Source of the DNA: Neelides folsomi
Taxonomy: Eukaryota; Arthropoda; Collembola; Neelipleona; Neelidae
DNA: 64,000 nucleotides
Direction: 5' to 3'
NCBI GenBank assembly: GCA_034687125.1
Contig: JAQGBZ010000053.1
Coordinates: 1 to 64,000 of the forward strand
The position numbers and the translations under genes were made by a program. Positions 1 through 11,302 of this stretch are shown one piece after another. The first letter of the stretch is position 1. Every line of letters starts with the position of its first letter. Under the pieces are notes generated by a model that was not told where the DNA came from, ran no database searches, and saw only the letters and a list, made by a program, of their open reading frames with translations.

Positions 1-597
1 TAAAGATTTTTATCTTTAATCACATTAAAATGGTTGCCCATTAAAAAAAGAAAGATACTTATGGCCCTCACTGTATATATCGGGGCTTATAATTAAATCT
101 ACAATAGAAGTGATGACGTGACGAATTAAATGATGGTTTAAATTTAGTAAGGAATTTACTTGTATAAATAGAAGGCTGTTAAAATCATCGCCTTGCATAA
201 GAAAGTGAAATGCTCGGGAATGTGGAATACATTTAAAGCCATATAAATGAATAGGATGATTGAACTTACAATGAAAAGCATTGAGGCTCATCTCTTTGGT
301 ATACCTTTAGGCAAAGGCCAATATACATTTACAAGCCAATGCTTATAAGGTTTGTGACTCTTGCATGTGGAATGACCTTGCTCTTGAACCTCCTCTCCTG
401 CAAGGCTGTTGGGTCCCAAACAAGTTCTTCGTCCATGAAATTAAGGCCATTTCTCCAGCTAGCTCTTTTTATCTCGCTCTCCTGGAAAGGGTGGAAATGG
501 ATGAAGGAGACTCTTCTTAATCACATGGCATACTCGTAAAAATAGAAGCAAGGCCATCACTAGACTCTCCTCACTTCACCTCTTCTCATTTACCAAA
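1..597. other. Upstream flank, no gene recognised
   Basis: This segment precedes the first recognisable gene. Minus-strand open stretches (about 25-291 and 340-520) and a plus-strand stretch at 339-539 are short and match no family I know. The last 60 bases (about 540-597) are the likely 5' leader of the short-chain dehydrogenase that starts at 598. Confidence 0.5.
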
Positions 598-2289
598 ATG
601 GATTTCAAAGATTTTTCATTAGATGTGTACGAGCGGTGTTTGTTCTGGCTAGTTTCTTCATATTTCATTTCCTCTGTCCTCAGCTTCATTGGATTCTCAT
701 TTTACTATTTGTTCTTCCTCATACTCATACCGGCCATCGTCCTCGTGGTTGTGTTCGATCGAATCAAGGTCTTTTACTTCTCATAATATTAATTTAATTT
801 ATTAAAATAAAGAATTTTAATTTTAATTTTTTAGCTAACTTAGCTAGCTAACTATTGTAATATTATTCATATTGAATTAATGTTAAATTTATTTAATGTA
901 GGTTGATCCAAATGGACGTGGAGTTCTTATTACTGGGTGTGACACGGGATTCGGAAATGCAGCTGCTAAAAAGTTTCATAAACTTGGTAAATTTCCAATT
1001 CTGTGTAAATGAATAGGAAAAATATGTTTAAATATGATTAAAAGAAGTTTTAAATAAAATTCATTATTATTAGGATTCACCGTCTTTGCCGGTGTTTACT
1101 CCACTGACACTGATGGGGCTAAGGGACTCAAACAAGAGTTCAAGAACAGAATGTTTGTTTTCCCAATGGACGTAACTTCAGATGAGTCGGTCAAAGATGC
1201 TATGACTTATGTCAATGAAAACTTGGGAGATTCATGTGAGCCTTTAACTCTCATAAGATTTATGACATGAATAAAGCATTTAATTAAACGGTTATAATTT
1301 AACAAATGACAGTTTTATGGGCTGTAATTGCAAATGCTGGTTGGAGTACTTTTGGTGAAGTTGAATGGGTTCCACTTGATGTTTATGAAAAAATTATGAA
1401 CATCAACTTATTCGGAACAATTCGAACTGTCAGAGCCGCGATGCCACTAATTCGTCGATCAAAAGGTAATAAAATAATCAAAAAGTTAAATGCTTCAGAT
1501 AATATTTATAAGTTTATTCTTAGTAATAAGTTCGTCCTTTTATTTAATATAAAGAGCTCAAATATGAAAAATATCTTACCCAATGTAAATGCACTATATA
1601 ATAAAAAATCATTGATGTATAGGGCGCATCATTTTAATTTCAAGTATGTGCGGAAGATTCGGTGCTTATTCTCGATCAGCATACACGTGCACGAAATGGG
1701 CCGTCGAAGGATTAGCCGAATGTTTAAGAGCCGAAATGAAAAGGTATGAAATCTACTGAAAATGCACCTGTTGAACATTGCGTTGACTCGACATTTATTA
1801 AACGAGTCCTGTCATTAATAATTCTTCTTATTAAGTGTCCTCAATATTTTCTAATTATTTGCAGATGGTCAGTTGATACTGTTGTAATTGAACCCGGAAA
1901 CTTTGTGGCTGCCACAGCCCTCTACGCTGGAAACGCTATTAAATCTCAGTCCGAGCACATGTGGAAGAACTTGACCGAGGAAGTGCGGGGTGAATACGGG
2001 GAAGATTATTTCAACACGGCCGTTGAGAAAATGACAACTTATGCAGTGACTGGGGTTAAAAGACATCTTAAGATAACTCTGAACTTGATCTGTTGAATTA
2101 GAAGGTTAAATGTGATTAATAATATTCTTGCAGAACTCGGACATTGAACCAGTTTTGCAGACGATGGTTGAAGCTGTGAGTCATTCTTTCCCACAGACAC
2201 GCTATCAAGTCATGAGCTTAAAGGAAAAGGTCAAATGCTTCGTTGCAACTCATCTCCCTTCAGTCCTCTATGACAGATGTTACAATTAA
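598..2289 (+). CDS. BDH1: BDH1-like short-chain dehydrogenase (SDR9C type)
   Basis: NAD(P)-dependent short-chain dehydrogenase of 345 residues. Seven exons: 598-768, 902-986, 1074-1235, 1313-1465, 1623-1743, 1865-2054, 2134-2289; phases close (1038 nt). The N-terminus has a hydrophobic stretch (residues 20-53), so it is probably membrane-anchored. Seen: dinucleotide motif TGCDTGFG (68-75), NAG (147-149), catalytic Ser197/198, and YTCTK with Tyr211 and Lys215. The C-terminal half, with EPGNF followed by a tyrosine-rich stretch, resembles vertebrate D-beta-hydroxybutyrate dehydrogenase BDH1 and its insect relatives more than retinol dehydrogenases. BDH1 interconverts 3-hydroxybutyrate and acetoacetate. 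The substrate here is inferred, and a retinoid or steroid dehydrogenase of the same SDR9C group remains possible. AATAAA signals lie at 2376 and 2618. Confidence 0.88.
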
Positions 2290-3362
2290 TCCTGCCGGCA
2301 CAAGAGAACTTAATAATTGCATCTCTATAAAGTATACCAAAAATAACAATGACAATGTACCCAGTTCAAATATCAAATAAAATACTATATGGGAAAATGT
2401 TCATCCATACAATCGCGAAAGCACATTAATGTAAAATACTTATAATAAATATCATTGTTATTTTCAAAGTCCAAATATCGTCAAATCTAGTAAATGTGTG
2501 TGAACCTGTGAGCCCAATTCTAGTAATATTCCTAATTCCTTCAATGTGTTACATTATTCTTAACTATTACAATGTGCACTACTTTTTCCTCTCTGTAAAT
2601 TAAAATGCATAATATGCAATAAAAGATTTAAAACATTAAGTTTTTGATCATGGACAAGTCTTATTATTTCAACAATAAATTTTAAATACTAATATTTCAC
2701 TTCTTAAAATAATAGTTTGGTAATGACTTAATGACAAATTAATCAATTAAAAGAATATAACACGTATTGTAATGTATCTAAATGCATCATATTAGATAAA
2801 TGATTATTTGATAATATTAATTTATTAACTAATTATTGTAAATCACATTATCATAACGAAAAATAACTACCTACATAAATTACATTCTATAGTAAATATT
2901 AGGAATTAGGATTTGAAAAATATAAGCACATTATTATCATTTTGTCACTCAATAATACAATAATACATTATGTAGTTAAAAAATTAAGTACTTAATAAAT
3001 GAAATCAATATAATTTTATAGGAAGTAACTCACAAATAGCATTTTAATATCATAGTCAATTTGAACTTAGTTAGCATCTTTAAATTTAAACAATTGTTTA
3101 GAATTTCTTTAGAGTCTGTTTAAAACACACATCCAAATATTTGTTGTAAAAAGCTCAAATTAGACCACAAAAAGTAATATTTCAGTAACATACATATTAA
3201 TGGCGATAAGAAAAGCATAAAACTTTCAAAATTACATTGACTAGGGATTGTAATCCAATATCTTAATTTTATTCTTAAACAGCCAAATATTCATTAAATT
3301 AATTAATTAATTTCCAAAATTAAGCTAATATAATAAATTTAATATCAATTTAAAAGTAATAT
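2290..3362. other. Convergent 3' intergenic region, AT-rich
   Basis: Very AT-rich DNA between two converging genes. It holds the 3' UTR of the BDH1-like gene (poly(A) signals near 2376 and 2618) and presumably that of the acyltransferase on the other strand. I see no coding exon or structured repeat. Confidence 0.6.
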
Positions 3363-5189
3363 TTAGTCAATCTTCTCGAATCCATTATCTTTACTGTAAT
3401 GTCCATTCGATAGCTGCGAAGTTCCGTTTCTCTCGTTGTATCCGTAACTTGAACCTTTACTAATCTTTGTTAGGTTGATCAACTTGTACATTCCGTAATA
3501 AGCTATAGGACAAAATATAAATTCCCAATTAGACTTTTCAATACAATTTCATAGATATTAATTTTAAAATGGCAATAAAAAGATTTTTACCTGCTGCAAC
3601 AAAGGCAAGAGCCAAAAAGATGTACAAAAAGGATCCAGAAGTGAGAAGACTGTAGAGATAATAAACCAATGGGAAGAGAATGAAAACACCCCAAGTGAGG
3701 ATGTTGACTAGAGAAACATAACGACGAGGAAGTTCAATCATTTCATAATTCTTATACTCTTCGATCTCATTATTTGGATTAAATTCTCCGGTTTTCTTGA
3801 AATTTTCAACCAAGATGTCCTAAACGAATAATAATAAAACTTATTATGGAACCCAAAAAAATAAGACAAATGATAACTTATTGTAAATTATAAAGTTAAA
3901 ATACAATCAAAAATATTTACCTTGTGTTGGTAAAGTTTATGAAGCCACATTGCTGCCTCTTCTTCATTTTCTGGAACTTCTTCAATTGGGATTCTTTTAA
4001 TGATCATATAGGCTTCCACATATTTTCCATTCAACATGTTAAATACAGTCGGCGAATGTCCCTTTTTACTAAAAATTAACAAAAAATTAAATACTATAAC
4101 GAATTCTAGATAATATTTTTTCCTTTTAATACAAATTAAGATTAACTCACGGATCAAAAGCAATTGTCACGTCGTAAATAGCAGGAACTTTTTTCCTCAA
4201 ATAAGGAATGCTGGCGACAAAGCCACGTGTCCTTGGAAGAAGATGATGTTTAAGTTCTGGAAGGCCTTTTTGTCTAGCGACCACCATACTCGCCTCATGC
4301 TTTTCATTCGTGAACCGAGTTCCCTCGGGAAATATTGAAAGCTATTTAGAATTTAAAATAATGAGCTCATGAATGATATAAAAATGGATTTTTTTAAGAT
4401 TAAGATAAGAGTTTTTATACCCAAATTGGATCCGGATAATCTACAAGGCGTTTGAGCTGTGTTCCCAAGTTTTTCTTGTCCTTTTCCCAATCTCGCTCCA
4501 AAAAGACAATTTCTTGGAATTTCCAGGACCAGCCTAAGGATATCAAAATAATTATTATCTAACTAATTTTGAAAATAATGATATAAAAATGTTCGAAGTA
4601 GAATTTAAAATTTACCCAAAACAGGTGCATATTGTAACATCTTCTTTACGTAGACTTTTGCATTCTAAATAAAATTTAAAAATAATAAACTTATAACACA
4701 GTGAATGAGAATAATTATTGTTACTTCGAAAATGTTAAACTTACGCCAAGAACTCCAACTCTGTCACAAATGACCCATCCCATGAGCCAATCAACTTCAT
4801 AACAGTGATTAATGAGCAAAAAGGCATGTTCGTTTCCCATATATTTCTTCACATTTTCTGGATCAGTGTAAATCATTCCCCTTGATCCAGACCACCATTC
4901 AACCAAAAATACAACTTCTATAATTTCAAATAAATAATACCTTATAGTTATCTGTTAGGTTAAACTATTAGATAAGAAAATAAATGGTGAACTTACGTGA
5001 ATTGAGTGTGTATGTAACATAATAGTTAATTTTTCGATAGAGCGAAGGATTGAAGGGCCTTATAGTCACGTACATGAAGGCCTGAATAATGTCAACCACA
5101 ATCCCAGTTGTGAGGAAAGTGACAGCGAGGCAGAGATGACAAACTACGAGTTCTTTGAAAGAGCTCCATAGCTCGCTCACCCTTCCCAT
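3363..5189 (-). CDS. AGPAT3: 1-acyl-sn-glycerol-3-phosphate acyltransferase, AGPAT3/4 type
   Basis: PlsC-family acyltransferase of 411 residues that would convert lysophosphatidic acid to phosphatidic acid at the ER/Golgi membrane. Exons in coding order: 4997-5189, 4745-4917, 4616-4664, 4421-4533, 4151-4341, 3921-4068, 3591-3819, 3363-3502 (1236 nt, phases close). Seen: N-terminal hydrophobic segment (about 13-40), acyltransferase block I N-H-x4-D-W (His102, Asp107), block III FPEGTR (180-185), the conserved LLPRTRGF stretch, and two C-terminal membrane helices. The tail contains KGSSYG, which as I recall is also near the C-terminus of human AGPAT3. The ATG at 5189 follows an acceptor, with an in-frame stop in the likely upstream exon (donor near 6207), so the leader is spliced. 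Length is close to the vertebrate enzyme (about 376). Confidence 0.94.
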
Positions 5190-7556
5190 CCTAAAAATAA
5201 AGAAAATGAATTTAAATGGCACAATAAAAAATCACCAGGTCTCCTGATCATCAGCCACAAATTACAAAGTTATGCATGATTCAAAGATGTTAATTATAAC
5301 ATGTCCTACATTTTAATCTACTAATATGGAATTGTATAATTGAAGGAAGAAACTGATGAAATTAAATATTGCTTACTCTCAATTCAATAGTTCAATAGGT
5401 CAATTTTGGGTGCTGATGAACTTCCAATGCTTTTAAATGCACACAAACTCCAAGCAAATGAATCGCTTGAAAGTTTGTGATTCTCAGATGGAAGTGTTAT
5501 CAAAGGTCCGTCAAAAGTCAATATGGATTTCTGTGTTTATTGTGTGTAAGCTACATAGAAAAAGGAATTATTATATTACTCATTTTGACTACAAAACCTT
5601 GTTAGAATGATAAAAATATACAAACAAGGATAAAAATGATGCAGACAATTCAAACAATCCATCCTCTTTAATAAATAGTAGAAAAGATAAGGTTGTAATC
5701 ATTCCTTCATTTAATAAAACCATTCAAAGATAGACAAAATAAAACTATACAATAAGTCAGGTGAGCTAAAAGTTACAAAATAAGATAAAAATAATTTAAT
5801 GTGTTTATTATTCTTATGCTACAAACACTCTGATAAATTACTTCTTTGGTTTTTACATAATGTTTGATTAAAAATCTTAATTGAATAACTTATAAAATAT
5901 GTATATTAACAAATATGTTTAGGTCCATTTCATAATATTTCAAAATAATTTGAAATTGAATGAATACAAAAAAATTAATTTGATTGAATTGACTTCACAC
6001 GAAAGTTAAAAAAAATCAATATTGATTGTTATATAAAATTAACATTAGAACCTCATTAATGTAAATAATTATACCTTAATTGTGAATTTCCGTTACGCCA
6101 TCACACCATCACTTTGTTCAGATTCTGAGAAAATAATTCCCTTTATTACAACATTTTTGCAATTGTGCAGAAGCCCGATTTTAAGAAAGAATCGCTGAAC
6201 AACTCACCATTTAGAATGCTGGAGACGTGTTGTTGTTCTATAGGATATCTCTCACTCTTTCTCACTCCTCTTCTCACACAACTACGGTGAACACAAACAA
6301 TGCATTAAACATGAGCCACTTTCGCGTAATAGTTCTATTGTTGATGTGCAAAAGTATTCTAGTTGGTGAATGATTAATTACTTAAGGTTAGTTAACTCGG
6401 GTGAGAGGAAGGATGTTAATGATAGAAAGTCTATGATGATGGTCCGTTTGTTCACGTTCTAATAAAAATGTTATTGGAATAAATTGAAGGACCGAGGGTT
6501 GGGGAGGAACTGCGTGGGAGCGAAATAAATGTGAGATTATTTTGTTTTGACGAGGTTTGGAAGAATCCATAAGATTGGAAGCTCATTTGACCGTGTCATT
6601 GAGAATAAAGGAAAGAGCCAGGGGCAAGGATGTCCAACAAAGCCTACAATATATTCGATGAGGAGGAACATTCAGGGAAGAGATTTTCCTATTCATCTAC
6701 GTGTCTACAATCTACTTTAACTACCTTTGTAGGTGTAGGTACATTCCTTCAATAATTCAATATAACATATCAGGCAAGGCTTTCCATAATTCATCCATCT
6801 ATAGGAGATATTTGCATGAACATTTCCCACTTTGAATGCCCATTCCTTAGCTCATCACATCAGCAGTCATTTAGTATAAATCTTATAAATATAAATGTGA
6901 CTAGTTATTACTTACGAGACTTGTGAGTCCAGATCAGACTCATTCACTCTTTATCGACAATTTGTACACTCTGCGTATCTCATTTTCAATTTGCATTCAT
7001 TCACAATAACTCTAAACCTAATGGAATGTAAGTATATGGAAAATGGTAAATTTTACCAAGTCAGTTTAGGATAAGTAAGCCAAGTTTATGATAGCACTCA
7101 AAATAAATGGGAGGTTTGCTGTAACGAATATTCATTTTCAGAAAAAAGACTATAATGCAGTGCTAAATTCGTATAAAAATCATTGTAAATTGGTATATCA
7201 GATTAAATATTTAACCATTGTTATACTTTAGATAATGTAAAGCTAACAATGCCTATTAAAACTAATATGTATAATGAGTTATGACATGAGGATATATTAT
7301 AAAAATTAGGTATTTGGAATAATAACGAGTTTTTATATACTTTTGAATGGTAAATGCTTGCAAATTGCAATGTGCTTTGGGGTTTGGAGTTTTGGAGTAT
7401 GAAATCCTAGTTCAGATTACAGCAGCCTATAAACCCATAAATAAAAGCGGCGGATAATCCCTTTTTGAATCCTTTCCTACTTTCATAAAACTTTCATTCG
7501 CCGACGGCCGACCTCATTCCTTTGACCGCTCAGCAGTTTCTTTGACCCGGTGGGGA
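5190..7556. other. Divergent promoter region between AGPAT3 and TyrRS
   Basis: This holds the 5' ends of two divergent genes. On the minus strand a consensus donor (GTGAGTT, 6201-6207) ends a plausible non-coding first exon of AGPAT3. On the plus strand ATGGAAT followed by GTAAGT at 7021-7033 could be a TyrRS first exon. Spliced to the AG at about 7532 it would stay in frame and add a short N-terminal extension. The rest is AT-rich with no other recognisable content. Confidence 0.4.
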
Positions 7557-9091
7557 ATGAATGGTATGGCGGGTTTATCAGCCGATGAGAAGAAAACCCT
7601 CATAACGAGAAACTTACAAGAAGTCCTAGGGGGTGAGAAGCTCGATGCGATTCTCAAAGAGAGGGACCTGAAAGTAAGTGACATTTTCCGTACGGGATTA
7701 TTTCGGGCTAACAGCTGTTGTACCTAAAAAGGTCATTTTATAAGTTGATATTTTGTAAAATTACAGTTATATTGGGGAACAGCGACTACAGGCAGACCCC
7801 ATGTCGCTTATTTTGTTGCGATGTCAAAAATCGCAGATTTCCTCAACGCTGGATGTGAAGTTACTATTCTTTTTGCCGACCTCCATGCTTATCTCGACAA
7901 TATGAAAGCACCGTGGGATTTACTCCAATTCCGAGTAAAGTATTACGAAGAAGCGATCAAGTCGATGCTCTTGTCCATAGGTGTATCTTTAGAAAAGCTC
8001 AAGTTCATCAAAGGGTCCGACTACCAGTTCACGAAGGAATTTACAATGGATGTCTACAAACTCGCTTCTGTCATTACAGAACACGACGCGAAGAAAGCCG
8101 GTGCTGAAGTTGTGAAACAAGTTGACCATCCTCTCCTATCTGGTTTACTTTACCCAGGTGAGTTTAATTAAATTGATGGTTTTGAATATTTTTTGCATAT
8201 AAACTATTCTGCCATTATGGGGAGTTTTTAATTTAATTAATATTTATGATAGGGCTACAGGCACTTGACGAAGAGTATTTGAAATGTGATGCACAATTTG
8301 GAGGGGTCGATCAAAGGAAGATTTTTGCTTTTAGTGAAAAATACTTGCCACAATTGGGATATGCAAAGAGAATTCATCTGATGAATTCAATGGGTACAAA
8401 GACACGTTTTTGTCTCTAAATTGCAATGCTGTTGAAGATGGACTGGAACAATTTTAATTGAAATTTTATTTTTCAAGTTCCTGGACTCACTGGAGGAAAA
8501 ATGTCTTCATCGGAAGCAGAATCGAAAATCGATTTACTTGACTCGGCCGCTGAAGTAAAGAAGAAATTGAAGAAAGCATTTTGTGAACCTGGGAATATCA
8601 CAGAAAATGGGATTCTTTCGTTTATTAAACATGTGGTGTTTCCCATTTTCGGAAGTCAGGGACCTTATCTTATTGAACGACCAGAGAAGTATGGAGGAAA
8701 TCAAGAATTTGCCACGCACGAACTTTTAGAGGCTGCTTTTGCTAAAGAAGTAATTGACTAAATTAAATAAATATTTTAGATTTTTTTAAAAGATATTATT
8801 TCATTACTTATGTTATTGATCAGTTTTTAATGAAACTTTAATTTTTTATAGGAAGTACATCCTGGTGATTTGAAAAACTCTGTGTTGGTGTACCTCAATA
8901 AACTTTTGGATCCAATCAGAGAGCGATTCGCTTCGAACAAAGAATTACAAGAACTTGTGGAAATTGCTTATCCCGATCCAAATAAAAAGAAAGTTAATCC
9001 GAAGAAAGAGAAGAAAAAGGGCCAGAAAGGCGAACAAAAGGAGAAGAAAGAAGAGGTCGTGACCCAAGAAATGGAGAAACTCGAATGTTAA
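7557..9091 (+). CDS. YARS1: Cytosolic tyrosyl-tRNA synthetase lacking the EMAP-II domain
   Basis: Class I aminoacyl-tRNA synthetase that charges tRNA-Tyr. Exons 7557-7673, 7767-8157, 8253-8393, 8478-8749, 8852-9091 (1161 nt, 386 residues). The sequence follows human YARS1 closely through the catalytic and anticodon domains. The HIGH-equivalent is PHVAY (50-54), [19 protein letters not shown] matches the animal enzyme, and KMSSS lies at 224-228. After the conserved AYPDP it continues as a lysine/glutamate-rich tail (about 350-386) and stops. Human and fly enzymes run to about 525 residues with an EMAP-II-like C-terminal domain; none is present here. The converging allantoicase gene begins within 200 bp, leaving no room for it. 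ATG 7557 is the first in this exon; ATG 7566 is an alternative, and an upstream exon at 7021 is possible. Poly(A) signal at 9164. Confidence 0.97.
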
Positions 9092-9289
9092 CTTCACCTC
9101 CAACTACTCAATTATGTATCTGTATCTTAAATGCAACTCAATTTTCATATATTTGACATTTAAAATAAAAACATTATATCTAGAATGCAAAACGAATTAA
9201 ATGTTCTATTCTCCATTATTTATGATTTTAAAATGAAACAAACTTGTTTATATGAAAGATTTCACTTTCTTTATTTCTTTTATTCAGAA

Positions 9290-10878
9290 TTAATTTTTTG
9301 GGGTTCCCCATATTCTCAATCGAGCAACACCACCGTCTGGAGCCATTCTGATCCTAACGTGTGTAACGTCTCCACATTTTTCAATTTCTTCACTATAAGT
9401 GTGGTCGCTGTCGGCCTTCATCTAAATAGAAAGTTTATTTTTTACAAAGATAAAATTTGGAAAAATTAGCAGTTTATTATGCAAAGCTCTAAAGTTAATT
9501 ATTTATGCAACTTAAATACATTACCTTCTTTGCTGGAAGGAGTCTTTTCCAAGGAGCTCCATTCAATTCAACCATTTCAGTTTCTTTTTTCAAATTCTCC
9601 ATGTTGCAAACTTCAATCGTGCATGAATCTGGGAAGTTTCCTTTGAAATGAGTTGTTAGGATTTCCACCTTCTTGATATCTCCAGGAACTCCAAGTCGAA
9701 AAGCTGCCCATTCTGTTCCCGGAACTTGAAGAACTCCTTGACTGTCCGCTACAAGAATCTCCGGTCTATCGAGTCTCCTCGCAGTTTCCCATCCATCTCC
9801 CATATTAATTGAGCTTGGCTTTTGAATCATATTTCTTGGATGTCCATAATGAGCATCACTGTACCCAATACAGATTCCTCCATTTTCCATTGCAATCAAG
9901 TCGACTAATCCTCCCTATAAAAACATTATTTAACTAATACGATACATTCAGTAGATTTGTGTGCCTAAGCATATTTTATTAACGTCTATCAATGGTTGCA
10001 TTCATTATTTAAATTGCAATTTTTCTTTTGACTCACACAAGAATTGTTAGCGATAATGTCCTTAAGATCTCTTTGAACTTGACCATAAACTCTCAACCTT
10101 GCGATTCCTCCGTCTGGATACATATTGAGTCTTAAGTGAGTCCAAGTTTCTCTACTCTCAACCTCAAAGTAATTATGACAAGTGTCGATGTAGCCTGGTC
10201 CCAATTTAGAGTTTTTTACAATGGTTGTCCATTTAATGCTATTTAGTTTGTCAACTTCGTCAAATTCTGCTTTGGTTGCTGCTTTTCCATTTCCCCTTCT
10301 TGAACGTGGAGTTGCTGCTTTTTCTATAAGTAATAGCGTAATTAATTGTATGTAATAGTAACTCATTATAAATAACATTGAAATAAGGTTAAGATTTAAA
10401 CCTTGAGGTTCGATTCGTGCCGCTTGAATTGACATTTTTGGTGTATTATTTCCTGTGAAGAAAGCGGTATTGACATCCACTCCATGGATGACCCCAGGAG
10501 ATGAGAGTTTAATGATTGCCCAATCATGTCCAGGGATTCTTTTTCTGCGAGTCTCCCATCCGTCCATCCATTTTCCATAGTCGTCGAATACTCCTTCTTT
10601 CCATTCAGCCTCACTTTCCTAATTTGTCAAACACAATTTAAATATCAAAATTATTAGCCTTTAGAATCTATTTATTTTCTTGAGATTAATTTTTTAAAAC
10701 ATCTTAAAGAATAAAAATCTATCGACTTTCATTTTACCTTTAGTAAATTTTCCGCCGCAGCAAACCAATCGTCAGTCGCAAAAACAATAGCTGCTCCGTG
10801 CTTCTCGCTGCAGAGGTTGTTGAGTTCTGTGAACTTTGCCTTTTCGCTTCCTCCGTGGTTGAGTGGTCTTGCGGCCAT
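9290..10878 (-). CDS. ALLC: Allantoicase
   Basis: Allantoate amidinohydrolase (EC 3.5.3.4), which splits allantoate to ureidoglycolate and urea in purine breakdown. Exons in coding order: 10738-10878, 10402-10618, 10037-10323, 9525-9914, 9290-9421 (1167 nt, 388 residues). The fold is an internal duplication and both halves are visible. DGWETRR.R..GHDWAIIKL in the first half pairs with DGWETARR and EWAAFRLG in the second, and THLRLNMYPDGGIARLRVYG pairs with THVRIRMAPDGGVARLRIWG at the end of each half. The start codon at 10878 gives the usual N-terminus with FATDDWFAAAENLL. Convergent with TyrRS: only 198 bp separate the stop codons, and a TTTATT (AATAAA on the minus strand) lies at 9270. Length is normal for the family. 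Confidence 0.97.
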
Positions 10879-11302
10879 GATGAATGAAGAGTTTTAACTT
10901 TAGTCAAAGCGTGAAATGAAAATGAGAAGGTTGAGGTAGTTAACTTTTATATTTATCCACACAATTCTTGAATATTCATAAGTTGTTTATTAATCCTTCC
11001 AATGACGTGGATATGCTAACTTCAAGGAATGACGACATTCCATTCCATTCCAATGTCAAACATCTTATTTTATGTCATCATTAACATTAGCTCTCAACTT
11101 ATAAAATAATAATCTCATGTCTGAGATCCATTGCATAATAATTAGCCGAGTTATGATTAAATAATTTTATAATACGTAACTCAACTTTACATGATATGAG
11201 CCTATCTTTATTTTATTTAAGTCAAAATAATGTCACTTGCGATTTTATTACGAAATACCTACCAATAAATTATTTAATCGATAAAGTATTGAATTTATAG
11301 AC
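10879..11302. other. Allantoicase upstream region
   Basis: AT-rich spacer between the allantoicase start and the stop of the sugar transporter, both on the minus strand. It should contain the allantoicase promoter and leader. No coding exon or repeat is evident. Confidence 0.5.

Noticed and set aside
25-539. Minus- and plus-strand open frames at the left edge
   Set aside because: Short, no family similarity, and no linked exons; possibly old repeat debris, but nothing in the sequence decides it.
9185-9469. 94-codon plus-strand open frame after TyrRS, considered as a missing TyrRS C-terminal exon
   Set aside because: It is antisense to the last allantoicase exon and has no EMAP-II-like sequence.
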